Source: JAVBMJ01 sp031552535 (lineage in GTDB: Bacteria; Bacteroidota; Bacteroidia; Bacteroidales; Rikenellaceae). Taken from it: a stretch of DNA of 58,582 nucleotides. Under the pieces are notes generated by a model that worked only from the letters and a program-made list of their open reading frames with translations, was not told the origin of the DNA and did no database searches. The translations under genes and the position numbers were made by a program. This document shows, piece by piece, positions 32,293-41,128 of the stretch; position 1 is the stretch's first letter, and the number at the start of each line of letters is the position of its first letter. The stretch lies in the NCBI GenBank assembly GCA_031552535.1, contig JAVBMJ010000070.1, positions 1 through 58,582 of the forward strand, read 5' to 3'.

Positions 32293-32595
32293 CTACGCCT
32301 CGAACTCGAACATAGCAGTAAAACCGGTCATATCGAAGATCTCCTTGATCTCGGGACGCATACCCTTGATAACCAGCCGTCCAGATTTCAAACGAGCAGA
32401 CTTCTGCAACATAAGGAAAAGACGCAGGCCCGAACTGCTAATATAACTCAACCCCGAACAGTCCATAACAACATGCTGCATCGCACCACCCTGGACCGGA
32501 GCAACCCTGCTCTCAAACTCCGAAGCATTAACCGTGTCGAGACGCCCCACAACAACAATCGTGGTAACATCACCCTCAATTACTGTAATTTCCAT
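32293..32595 (-). CDS. STAS-domain anti-sigma-factor antagonist
   Basis: 100 residues, one STAS domain of the SpoIIAA/RsbV type. The phosphorylation loop is VVMDCSGLSYISSSGLRL, in which the second Ser of the SSSG stretch is the usual acceptor of a HATPase-type kinase and target of a PP2C phosphatase. It is the last of four same-strand genes (32293-39456). The phosphatase gene upstream carries both a PP2C and an RsbW-like kinase domain, the natural partners. The 301-bp gap before it is filled by repeat element H copy 3. Confidence 0.92.
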   Translation of the reverse strand: MEITVIEGDVTTIVVVGRLDTVNASEFESRVAPVQGGAMQHVVMDCSGLSYISSSGLRLFLMLQKSARLKSGRLVIKGMRPEIKEIFDMTGFTAMFEFEA

Positions 32596-32631
32596 ACTTA
32601 TAACAATTTAATTAAAATATCCCAAACCCGC

Positions 32632-32904
32632 ACCGATAATCCTACGTTTTCTCTGTGCAGCCTCCAACTGCCGCTTTTTGTAAAAAGCGGCGCCAAAAAC
32701 TTTTAATCCTTACCTTACTCTGATTTTGCAGGTATTTGGCTGTAGGCCGGAAGCCCTCTTGATCATGCTAATATTTAATGGCTTCCGGCCTACAGCCAAA
32801 CACCTGTAAGGTCGGAACAAAGTAATGATTGAAGTTTTTTGGGCGACTTTTTTTCAAAAAAGTCGCGGTCGAAGATTGTATAAAGAAAACGTAGGATTAT
32901 TGGT
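32632..32904. repeat. composite inverted-repeat element H, copy 3 (with locus-specific outer arms)
   Basis: Outer arms 32632-32652 and 32884-32904 pair with a single G-T. The right arm runs over the stop codon of the phosphatase gene (32897-32899). Next inside are module B, inverted (GCCGCTTTTT/AAAAAGCGGC, about 32671-32693), and module A (GCGACTTTTTTT/AAAAAAGTCGC, about 32844-32868). The centre pairs 32729-32755 with 32780-32806 (27 bp, one mismatch). It lies between the phosphatase and STAS genes. Confidence 0.75.
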
Positions 32905-35266
32905 TATTTTGTGTGATTTTTTTCTTCATTGTGAATATGTTTGTTCCGTTTATGCGTTGGTATTCCACTTCGTTCATTATGTTTTTTATCAGGTATATTC
33001 CCAGTCCTCCTATCGGCCTTTCTTCTGCGGACAGGTTTAGGTCGGGGTCGTTTTTGAGTGTCGGGTTGAATTCGAGTCCGCTGTCGGTTATCGACAGTAC
33101 GAGGAGGTCTCCTTCGCGGCCGGCTGAGACTTCGATTTTTTTGGACTCTTTATTTTCCTGGCCTTTATATCCGTATAGTATTGTGTTCGACACGGCCTCT
33201 TCGAGTACGAGGTTGAGGTTCATGACCAGTGCGGGGGCAAGGCTCATCTTTTCGCCGATCTGTTCGATGAACACTGCCACGCGGTCGAGTTCCTCGATCC
33301 GGTTTTCGATTACCAGAATTTCTTTTGCCGCGTTGCGTACCTCGTGTTCCTTGTCGTAGCGCACGACCAGAAGGGTTATGTCGTCCGACGGGGTGTTATC
33401 CTTTACGTGGAGGTCGATATCGTCGACGATAGTCTCGACGATTTTGCGCGACGATCCTCCGGCGTTGCGTGTCAGCAGGTTCATAAGCCGGTCTTCGCCA
33501 TAAAGTTCTTTTCCGCTGTTTTCCGCTTCGGTGACCCCATCGGTGTATAGCACCAGGGAGCTGCCGTCGGAGAGTGTTGTTTGCTGTTCACGGTAGCTGA
33601 AGCCCTCCATGACGCCTACCGGAATATTGGGTATTACCTCCATGAACGAGCACACGCCCTGCGGTGAGATCATCACGGGCGGGTTATGCCCGGCGTTACA
33701 GTACCGCAATGTTCCGTTACGGAGGTCCAGTATGGCCACGAACATAGTCACAAACATATTCGAGTCGTTGCTTTCGGATATCGACGCGTTCAGCGACGAG
33801 ACTATCGACGCAGGAGACTGTATGTGGGTGGCCACCGAACGGAACAGGCTGCGGGTCACGGCCATGAACAACGAGGCGGGCACCCCTTTGCCCGAGACGT
33901 CGCCTATCGCAAAATAGAGGTTGTCGCCGTCGAGGAAGAAGTCGTAGAGGTCGCCACCCACCTCCTTGGCCGGTTTGAGCACCGCGTACAGGTCGAGTTC
34001 CATGCGCGAGGGGAACGGCGGGAAGATCTTGGGGATCATGCCCATCTGTATCTCGCGTGCGATGCGCAGTTCGCTTTCGATCTTCTCCTTAGCCGACGTG
34101 GTGTCTTGCAGGTCGGCGATATAATTTGTCAACTCGGATTGCATATATCCGAACGAGTCGGAGAGTTCCTTCATCTCGTCGTTGGAGTGTATGGCCGGCA
34201 GTTGGGCCTGGAAGTCGCCTTTGGCGATGGCCCGGGCCGACGAGGCGAACTTCACGAGAGGTTTGGAAAGCCTGCCGACGATATTCAGGCACGCCACGAA
34301 AAGCGCCAGCAGTCCCAGGACGATCACCACCGTAAGCGTCGTGTTTATATCGTGCAGGTCTTCATACACCTCGGCGTGGGGGATGACTATTCCCAGCGAC
34401 CAGTGTGTGTATGGTACCGGTGCGAAAAAGGCGTCCGACTTCATGCCGTCGTTGTCGAATGTCAGCATGCCACGTTTCCCGGCGGTCATCTCTTCGCCTA
34501 TCCTGCGCACCTGGCTGTTGCTATCCATACCCTGGCCTACTGAAAATATGGTTTGGTTGAGGATGCGCTCCTTGAGGTAGTGCACGATATATGTTCCGTC
34601 CTTGGCGAGCATGAACGTGTACGACTGGTCGCTGCGTTTCATTTTGTTGATCAGGTCGGAGAGCCAGTCGAGGCCTATGTCGGCGGTGAAGATACCGATA
34701 AAGCGTCCCTGCGGGTCGTACATCGGCGAGGAGTAGGTGCACATGATGCCCTCGCCGCCGCCCTCGTCGTAATAAGGGTCGCTCCACGTGGAATACCCCA
34801 GCTCTTTGGGTATTTTATACCAGTCCCAGGCAAAGTAATCATACTCTTTGGTCCCGAGCTGGAGCGACCTGATCGAATCACCGTCACGGTAGGAGTATGG
34901 CGAGAAGTAGCGCCCCTTCTCCTTGAAGTAGTCCGGCTCGAAAGCTATGGCGCAACCATATATATACGGATTGGTTTCGAGCACGCGGCGGGTTATATCA
35001 TACGCCTGGTCGGGATGTGTCATCTTGCCCTCGGAGACTATCCATTTCAGGTTGTCGGGGACCACGTCGACACGCCGCAACACCTTCTCGATTTTGAGAT
35101 TGATAATATCCAGGGTATTCTCGGCCTTGATACGGGCGTTTTTTTCCAACAACTCCGATGAAAAATAGTAAAATACCCCGAAAGCGGTCATGAAGATGGC
35201 CGTACTTACTGCGAGAATGAAAAAACTGAGCCTCGCCGAAAATGAATGTTTTAGTCTGTTTATCAT
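32897..35266 (-). CDS. SpoIIE/RsbU-like phosphatase with dCache sensor, HAMP and RsbW-like kinase domain
   Basis: 789 residues from the Met at 35266 (MINRLKHSFSARLSFF). Layout: membrane segment ~13-35; periplasmic double-Cache sensor ~40-305 (SDPYYDEGGGEGIMCTYSSP, GIFTADIGLDWLS); membrane segment ~310-330; HAMP ~330-385; linker helix; PP2C phosphatase ~410-625 with metal-binding GGDLYDFF, GDVSGKGVPAS, YCNAGHNPP, YTDGVTEA and PSDDITLL; HATPase_c ~650-780 with intact N-box LEEAVSNTILYGY and GLGIYLIKNIM. It should sense a small ligand outside and set the phosphorylation state of a STAS protein. The downstream STAS gene is the likely substrate. Phosphatase and kinase in one chain is a known but less common form. 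Confidence 0.93.
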   Translation of the reverse strand: MINRLKHSFSARLSFFILAVSTAIFMTAFGVFYYFSSELLEKNARIKAENTLDIINLKIEKVLRRVDVVPDNLKWIVSEGKMTHPDQAYDITRRVLETNPYIYGCAIAFEPDYFKEKGRYFSPYSYRDGDSIRSLQLGTKEYDYFAWDWYKIPKELGYSTWSDPYYDEGGGEGIMCTYSSPMYDPQGRFIGIFTADIGLDWLSDLINKMKRSDQSYTFMLAKDGTYIVHYLKERILNQTIFSVGQGMDSNSQVRRIGEEMTAGKRGMLTFDNDGMKSDAFFAPVPYTHWSLGIVIPHAEVYEDLHDINTTLTVVIVLGLLALFVACLNIVGRLSKPLVKFASSARAIAKGDFQAQLPAIHSNDEMKELSDSFGYMQSELTNYIADLQDTTSAKEKIESELRIAREIQMGMIPKIFPPFPSRMELDLYAVLKPAKEVGGDLYDFFLDGDNLYFAIGDVSGKGVPASLFMAVTRSLFRSVATHIQSPASIVSSLNASISESNDSNMFVTMFVAILDLRNGTLRYCNAGHNPPVMISPQGVCSFMEVIPNIPVGVMEGFSYREQQTTLSDGSSLVLYTDGVTEAENSGKELYGEDRLMNLLTRNAGGSSRKIVETIVDDIDLHVKDNTPSDDITLLVVRYDKEHEVRNAAKEILVIENRIEELDRVAVFIEQIGEKMSLAPALVMNLNLVLEEAVSNTILYGYKGQENKESKKIEVSAGREGDLLVLSITDSGLEFNPTLKNDPDLNLSAEERPIGGLGIYLIKNIMNEVEYQRINGTNIFTMKKKITQNNQ

Positions 35267-35458
35267 GTCATTATATCGAATATGCCGAGTAATACCACCC
35301 ATGCCGACCGGTACGTCCGCCCTGCCACGTGCCACCTCCGTGGACCGGATCCGGGATGCGCAACTCCTGTCCGGCGGCCCCGAAACCGTTAAAATTTCTC
35401 ATTCCTGTTCTTTGCGTCTCTTTTTCGTTCCTGCAGCGAGCCATATTATTACAAAAAG

Positions 35459-36535
35459 TCATCTGAGCGTCATTGTAACTGTGCGTCTCCCGTCATACAC
35501 CTCTTCGGCAATATCACGCGTAAGCCCGCGGATGATCGAGAAACTTATCATATCGGGCTCCGCGCCCTCGCCCAACACCGGCCCTGTAGCATCATCCAAT
35601 TCCACGGCAAGCGTTATCTGCCCAGTCTTCTCCGAAAAATCCAGAGTCACCGTAGCGCCATTGTCCAGCGGCACAAGCTGCAAAACTTCCTCCGTGAGCA
35701 GTAATATGTTGTGCTGTTGCTGCGGGGAGAGGAAGTGTTTGCCGCAGAATGCTTCTATCTCGGCATTAAGCGCATACAGGTCGTAGTCCACGCCCGCTAT
35801 GGCGTATCGCATCGTGCGGATGCGGTTGATGAACGCGCGCGTCTTCTCCCTCTGCGGGTTTTCGAAGATCTGCTGCGGGGTGCCTTCTTCATATACAATC
35901 CCCTCGTCCATATAGAATATGCGTGTGCTCACGTCGCGGGCGAACGCCATCTCGTGGGTCACGATCACCATCGTCATCCCCTCACGGGCCAGCGAACGTA
36001 TCACGCCAAGCACCTCGCTGACCATCGTCGGGTCGAGCGCCGAAGTGGGCTCGTCAAAAAGGATGATCTTAGGGTCCATCGACAGGCACCGCGCTATGGC
36101 CACACGCTGTTTCTGTCCGCCCGACAACTGCCGCGGGTAGTTCTCCGCTTTGCCGGCCAACCCTACCGTGCGCAACAGTTCGCGACCCCGGTCTTCCGCT
36201 TCCGCCCGGCTTTTGCCGAGTAGCTTCATGGGGCCTATCGTCAGATTCTCCAACACAGTAAGGTGTTCGAAGAGGTTGAACGACTGGAACACCATGCCCA
36301 TCTTTCGCCTTATGGCCGGCACGTCGGCTCCCCTGGCCAGTATGTCGACACCTTCCACCGTGATAGTGCCGCCCGTCGGACGGTCCAGCAGGTTCAGGCA
36401 ACGCAGGAACGTGCTCTTCCCCGTTCCCGAAGGGCCTATCACCGATATGACCTCCCCGGCACCTATCGTAGTGTTCACATCGCGGAGAACCGCCAGGTCG
36501 CCGTAGCTCTTTCTCAAATGTCCTACCTCTATCAT
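35459..36535 (-). CDS. amino-acid ABC transporter ATPase fused to a degenerate GHKL/RsbW-like domain
   Basis: 358 residues. Residues 1-240 are a polar amino-acid (GlnQ/HisP) ATPase: Walker A GPSGTGKST, signature LSGGQKQRVAIARCL, Walker B ILFDEPTSALDP, H-loop VTHEMAF. GlnQ proteins stop near 245, but here ~115 residues follow. That extension resembles an RsbW-type HATPase: LLLTEEVLQLVPL sits where the N-box should be, VELDDATGPVL resembles the G1 box and SFSIIRGLTRDIAEEVYDG the end of the fold. The N-box Asn and His are missing, so ATP binding there is doubtful. Start overlaps the stop of the permease gene (ATGA). Next to a PP2C/STAS pair, the extension may be a regulatory contact. Confidence 0.88.
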   Translation of the reverse strand: MIEVGHLRKSYGDLAVLRDVNTTIGAGEVISVIGPSGTGKSTFLRCLNLLDRPTGGTITVEGVDILARGADVPAIRRKMGMVFQSFNLFEHLTVLENLTIGPMKLLGKSRAEAEDRGRELLRTVGLAGKAENYPRQLSGGQKQRVAIARCLSMDPKIILFDEPTSALDPTMVSEVLGVIRSLAREGMTMVIVTHEMAFARDVSTRIFYMDEGIVYEEGTPQQIFENPQREKTRAFINRIRTMRYAIAGVDYDLYALNAEIEAFCGKHFLSPQQQHNILLLTEEVLQLVPLDNGATVTLDFSEKTGQITLAVELDDATGPVLGEGAEPDMISFSIIRGLTRDIAEEVYDGRRTVTMTLR

Positions 36536-39456
36536 TTCGAAGCAAAGATTTTACGGTTAAGCCAATCCAGTCCCACTCCCAGCAGCCACGCCATAACAAA
36601 ATAGATCACTGCCACCAGCAACAGCGGAAAAAAAGCGTCGAAAGTGCGCGAACGTATTATATCCGACGCTTTTGTAAGGTCGACCACGGCGATATACCCG
36701 ACAACCGACGTCATCTTCAGCATCGAGATCACCTCGCCTTTATATACCGGCAGCACGCCCCTTACGGCCTGCGGCATGATGATATGGATAAACGTCTGCA
36801 CCTTGGTGAAACCCAACGCTATGCCAGCCTCTTTCTGGCCGCGGTCGACACCCGTGATCGCCGTGCGGAACATTTCGCTCGAATAGGCGGCCATGTTCAG
36901 GGCGAACGTCAGTATGGCGATGAACGTGGCGCTCAGTCCCGACGAGGCGAACACAATATAGAACAGTATCATCAGCAACACCAGTACCGGAGTGCCGCGC
37001 ACCAGGTTTATATATCCCCCGGCCAGTGACGTGAGCATCCTTCGGCGGCTCATACGCAAAGCGCACACCCCGCCGCCGAGAACAGTACCTAACAGCGTGG
37101 CGAAAAAAGTTATCAGCACCGTCTGCCACAACCCCTTTAGTACAAGCATATAACGGTTCTCCAGGATCAGGTTGTCGTAAAAACTCTGCCCCACCCTTTG
37201 TAACCATCCTTCGCGTCCCACAGCCGTCGCCCCGTCCGGAATCCCGCCTGCGAAAGTGAGCATAACCTGCGGATTGGTAAAAAAGTTGTCCGAGAAGTCG
37301 ATCCGTTTCGCCCGCTCCGGCGTCGAGGTCAAAAACGACACATCGGCCCGTCCCGACTCCAGGGCGGCGATAAGCGCCGAGAATTTCATATCGTGGAATT
37401 CCACGGGCCGTCCCAACTCATAGGCTATACGCCGTATCAGCTCGCAGTCCATCCCCAAAAATTTCCCGCCGGCGATGAAACTTATCGGTTCGCGGTTGGC
37501 GGCCACGGCAACACGCAGCGGCTCGCCTTCGGTGGCTTCGGGAACCTGCAGTATCTCGTAATCCGACCCGTCGGGACGTATCCAGCGTGCCACTATCCCG
37601 TCGACCGTCCCGTCGGCCTTCATCTTCGCCAACACCGCTTCCACCTCTCCCTTCAGCGCATCGTTTCCCTTGCGGAAAGCTATGCACGACGGATCGCGGA
37701 TATATTCCGTGGGCAGCACCACGAGCCGCTTATCTTTTTTGGCCGCCGTAAGCGCCGTGGTGTACATCGTCAGCACGTAATCACTCTTACCCGCCGTGAG
37801 CGACATTATGGCGTCGTTGACATCGTCGAATACCTGCAGGCCGGCATCGGGATATGTATCTTTTATGAATTTTTCGCCCGTGGTACCGGTCATTGCACCT
37901 ATCCTGGCCGTGGCCACATCGCTGCCGTCGCGCACCGTACCCGACGGCGCGGTACCACCGTTGGCATAACGCTCCCTGAGGACTATGGCTATCGACTGGC
38001 TTACGAAATACGGATCGGAAAATGCAATTTGTCTCGCACGCTCTTCCGTGATGGTGATCGCGGAGATGATCATGTCGACCTTGCCCGACGACAGGGCGGC
38101 GATCAGCCCACCGAAGTTGATCATCACAAACTCAACGGGACGTCCCAGATAACGCCCGAAACGTTCCGAAAGTTCGATATCGAACCCGGAATTGCGCCCG
38201 TCCTTAACAAAATCGAATACCCCGGTAGCTCCCGTACACCCCACCCTGAGCGCTTTTCCCACAAGCGTGCCGCTCCACGAAGGCATCCGCGCCGTGTCGA
38301 GATGGTCGATCCAGCGTTCGCGCATCTTTTCGTACTCCCCGCCGGCTTTCATCTCCGCCAGAAAACGGTTGAAATCCTCCCTCAGAGCAGCATCCTTCTT
38401 GTTGAATCCCACACCGTAAGGGTCGTCGAAAAGAGTCCCTATAACCTCGTAGCGGTTCTTCTGCCTGAGCGACACATCGTACACCACCCCTTCGACGCAT
38501 GCCACATCGCTGTTTCCCAAATCGAGTGACATCATCACGTCGGTGTATGTGTCGTAGCGCATCACAGTGGCCCCGGGCATGTTTTCCGTCACATATTTGT
38601 CGTGCAGATTGCCCGTGATCACCGCAAAGCTGGCCCTGGCGGCGTCGCCGAGGTTGCCGTAAAGGGGCTCTCCCGCCCCGGCCTCACCCCCCCGGCCCTT
38701 GTCCGCCAGCACCAACGTTACGCTGCCGCTGGTGAGATAGGAGTCGGAAAAGGCCACCGTTTTGCAGCGCTCCTCTGTGATCGTTATCCCCGAAGATATT
38801 ATGTCGACGCTGCCCGAACCCAGAGCCGCTATCAATCCTCCGAAATAGAGGCATTGAAATTCCACTTTCCGTCCCAGAGAACGGGCGAAACGTGTGAGCA
38901 TCTCCACGTCAAATCCTTCCAGTACACCGTCCGTAACCTGCGAAAATCCGGCCGACGTGCCCGTGGTGCCTATTTTGAGCGGCGGTCCCGCCGGCACGTC
39001 GTCCCAACGGGGCATCCGGGGATTGGCTTCCCCTCCGAACCACCGGTGCTGAATGCTGTCGTAAGTCCCGTCAGCACGCAATCCGGCAAGGAACGTATTG
39101 AACTGCTCGCGCAAAGGATCGCCATGGCGGAAACCTACACCCATCTCCTCGGTGTAGTTTCGGCCCAGCGAGCGGTACCTGCCGCTGCTGGCCCGGGTTA
39201 CCAGATAGCTCGACTCGTCGATCAGCATCGCGTCGACCTTACCGTTGTCCAGGGCCAGGTAGAGGTCCGATTCGACATCCATGCGCAACGCCTCGGCCTC
39301 GGGAAAGGTCTTTTCGAGATACTGGTCGCATATCGAACCTATCATCACGCCGACCCTGGCATGGGCCAGGTCGGGAATGCTCTCTACCGCAATCTTGCGT
39401 TTTTCACATCCGGCCAATAGCACAAGGCCGAGAAGCAATATCGTAATTCTCTTCAT
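36532..39456 (-). CDS. amino-acid ABC permease fused to serial substrate-binding domains
   Basis: 974 residues with a lipobox-like LLAGC at ~17. Residues 30-140 look like the second lobe of an SBP_bac_3 domain; 158-385 and 402-627 are two complete SBP_bac_3 domains (each with GFDVE/GFDIE, YFGGLIAAL/NFGGLIAAL, ITITEER, AFSD). Residues 645-735 are a first lobe only (SALIAALESG, IDFSDNFF). Residues ~755-970 are a HisM-type permease (GLWQTVLITFFATLLG, VRGTPVLVLLMILFY, MLKMTSVVGYIAVVDL). The two half domains could fold together across the chain, giving three binding sites. Fusions of binding domains to permeases are known (GlnP), but this split arrangement is unusual. It is translationally coupled to the ATPase. 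Confidence 0.9.
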   Translation of the reverse strand: MKRITILLLGLVLLAGCEKRKIAVESIPDLAHARVGVMIGSICDQYLEKTFPEAEALRMDVESDLYLALDNGKVDAMLIDESSYLVTRASSGRYRSLGRNYTEEMGVGFRHGDPLREQFNTFLAGLRADGTYDSIQHRWFGGEANPRMPRWDDVPAGPPLKIGTTGTSAGFSQVTDGVLEGFDVEMLTRFARSLGRKVEFQCLYFGGLIAALGSGSVDIISSGITITEERCKTVAFSDSYLTSGSVTLVLADKGRGGEAGAGEPLYGNLGDAARASFAVITGNLHDKYVTENMPGATVMRYDTYTDVMMSLDLGNSDVACVEGVVYDVSLRQKNRYEVIGTLFDDPYGVGFNKKDAALREDFNRFLAEMKAGGEYEKMRERWIDHLDTARMPSWSGTLVGKALRVGCTGATGVFDFVKDGRNSGFDIELSERFGRYLGRPVEFVMINFGGLIAALSSGKVDMIISAITITEERARQIAFSDPYFVSQSIAIVLRERYANGGTAPSGTVRDGSDVATARIGAMTGTTGEKFIKDTYPDAGLQVFDDVNDAIMSLTAGKSDYVLTMYTTALTAAKKDKRLVVLPTEYIRDPSCIAFRKGNDALKGEVEAVLAKMKADGTVDGIVARWIRPDGSDYEILQVPEATEGEPLRVAVAANREPISFIAGGKFLGMDCELIRRIAYELGRPVEFHDMKFSALIAALESGRADVSFLTSTPERAKRIDFSDNFFTNPQVMLTFAGGIPDGATAVGREGWLQRVGQSFYDNLILENRYMLVLKGLWQTVLITFFATLLGTVLGGGVCALRMSRRRMLTSLAGGYINLVRGTPVLVLLMILFYIVFASSGLSATFIAILTFALNMAAYSSEMFRTAITGVDRGQKEAGIALGFTKVQTFIHIIMPQAVRGVLPVYKGEVISMLKMTSVVGYIAVVDLTKASDIIRSRTFDAFFPLLLVAVIYFVMAWLLGVGLDWLNRKIFASK

Positions 39457-39494
39457 CTTGAGTCGTGAAACGGCTGTAATATATCCAGAGTCTG

Positions 39495-39562
39495 TTTAGA
39501 AGCTGTTTGGATTTGTTAACTATATAAAATGATCTCGTTAACAAATCCAAACAGTTTCTAAA
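39495..39562. repeat. 26-bp inverted repeat made of two family A ends
   Basis: Bases 39495-39520 and 39537-39562 are inverted copies with one mismatch and a 16-nt AT-rich loop. Each arm begins TTTAGAAACTGTTT, the family A terminal sequence, then diverges to GGATTTGTTAAC. It lies in the gap between the divergent-in-position polyprenyl synthase 3' end (39698) and the transporter start (39456). Confidence 0.6.
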
Positions 39563-39697
39563 GGTAGGAAATTTTTACGATTCCAGGCCCCTTACACACC
39601 TGCCGGTCAATAAATAACCTGATTTTACCGTAAATATTTGATATATGGATCCGACGGCGCCTTATCTGGAGGGCGTTTGCCGGGGAAAGCGGTTTTC

Positions 39698-40675
39698 TCA
39701 ACGCCCTGCGATATAGTCGCAAAGCATCTGCAGCGACCCCGAAGCAGGCGAAGTCACGCAACCCCCGATAACAGCCCTGGCCCGTTCGATATATTCGTTC
39801 ATCGCCACCGCAGCAGCTTCCAGGCCGCCGCCCTCTTCTACCGCCAAACGCAGATATTCAGCATTGGAGGGCACCTGGCGTATCTCAGCCAACCGCGTCA
39901 GCAGCGAATGGCGCTCCCCGGCCCCGGCCTGTTCCAGCACCGCCAGAAGCGGCAGGGTGATCTTGCGTTCTTTCAGGTCGTTGCACTGCTCCTTGCCCGT
40001 TTGCGACGAAGGTGCGAAATCCAATATGTCGTCCCGTATCTGGAACGCCATCCCCAAATTCTCGCCGAACAGCCTCATGCGCTCCGTCTCACCGGCAGGC
40101 GCGTGCACCGACATGGCTCCCACACCGCTGCTAATCCCCATCAGCGAGGCCGTTTTTTTGCGTATAATATCCATGTATATATCGCGCGTCATGTCGAGCG
40201 TCTCGCTGTGCCTGCCCTGGATCAGTTCGCCCTCGCACAACTGGCTTACCGCCTCCATTATGTAACCCGCCATATCGTGGTACCCCGACCTCATTCCCGC
40301 CGACAGGCATCGCGACAGCATGTAGTCCCCGATGATAACCGCCGCCTTCGACCGCCACAGTGCGAAAACCGACTGCTGACCGCGGCGGATATACGACTCG
40401 TCGACTATGTCGTCGTGGACCAGCGAGGCGGTATGCACCATTTCGATCATCGCCGCCGCGATATGGCTGCGAGGCTCCAGCGTCCCGCCCCTGTTGCTGT
40501 GTGACGCCGCAAGCAACGTAAGCAACGGGCGTATGCCCTTGCCCCGGTTGGACAATATATAGTCGATCATCAAAGCGATGTGGTCGATCTCGCAATGGAG
40601 GATTTCCGTGAGTTTACGTTCATAAAGCAGGTAATCCTTCTCTACGGGCTTCTGTATATCGTTGAGTGATGTCAT
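39698..40675 (-). CDS. polyprenyl (octaprenyl-type) diphosphate synthase
   Basis: 325 residues from the Met at 40675 (MTSLNDIQKPVEKD). Upstream in-frame codons overlap the promoter. Trans-isoprenyl synthase motifs: GKGIRP, the first aspartate-rich motif LVHDDIVDES, CEGELIQ, KTASL, and the second motif FQIRDDILDF. The enzyme condenses isopentenyl diphosphate to a long all-trans chain, here most likely the side chain of menaquinone. Chain length cannot be set from sequence alone. Confidence 0.93.
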   Translation of the reverse strand: MTSLNDIQKPVEKDYLLYERKLTEILHCEIDHIALMIDYILSNRGKGIRPLLTLLAASHSNRGGTLEPRSHIAAAMIEMVHTASLVHDDIVDESYIRRGQQSVFALWRSKAAVIIGDYMLSRCLSAGMRSGYHDMAGYIMEAVSQLCEGELIQGRHSETLDMTRDIYMDIIRKKTASLMGISSGVGAMSVHAPAGETERMRLFGENLGMAFQIRDDILDFAPSSQTGKEQCNDLKERKITLPLLAVLEQAGAGERHSLLTRLAEIRQVPSNAEYLRLAVEEGGGLEAAAVAMNEYIERARAVIGGCVTSPASGSLQMLCDYIAGR

Positions 40676-40702
40676 TATAAGCGTGTGGAAAGTTTCGATC
40701 CA

Positions 40703-40710
40703 CAAAAGTA
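40703..40710 (-). promoter_or_regulatory. -7 promoter element for the polyprenyl synthase gene
   Basis: Minus-strand TACTTTTG matches TAnnTTTG, 28 bases before the start codon at 40675. This supports the chosen start, because the longer frame would begin upstream of the promoter. Confidence 0.5.
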
Positions 40711-40865
40711 GCCAAATCCGTGGAGTTTTCATCGCATCGCAACGGGCGAAAAGGAATATTGTTGAAAAGTTTTGAACAGATTCTTCCATGTGAAGGACCA
40801 ATGCCGGGATTATCCCGACAATTTTTTGTTACTTTGCACATTGGTTGTTTATGTGAACGGATTAC

Positions 40866-41067
40866 AATTAAGTAATGTTCAATAATTATTGACACATTTT
40901 TAAGTGATGTTATTTTTATATTTTACTGCCATTCTTTGAGTCTATTTTGAGCGCATTTTAATTTTACCCTCAGTCACTTGGCCCGCCAAGCTCCTTCATC
41001 CAAAATCAAAATACATCTCAAAATAGATATCAAATAATGGCACAATAATTATTTCACATTACTTAAT
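40866..41067. repeat. MITE-like element, family C, copy 1
   Basis: The ends AATTAAGTAATGTTCAATAA (40866) and, inverted, AATTAAGTAATGTGAAATAA (to 41067) enclose ~150 bp of AT-rich non-coding DNA. Inside, TCTATTTTGAG and CTCAAAATAGA form a further inverted pair. A shorter copy lies at 48513-48592. It occupies the 453-bp gap 40676-41128, which otherwise holds only a family A end at about 41070-41110. Confidence 0.6.
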
Positions 41068-41128
41068 TCAGAAACTGTTTAAATTTGCCATGGGAAAATC
41101 AGAAACTGTTTCCCAACATTGTTAACAT

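Noticed and set aside
32293..35266. Sporulation genes
   Set aside because: SpoIIE-like and SpoIIAA-like domains are widespread signalling parts; the phylum does not sporulate.
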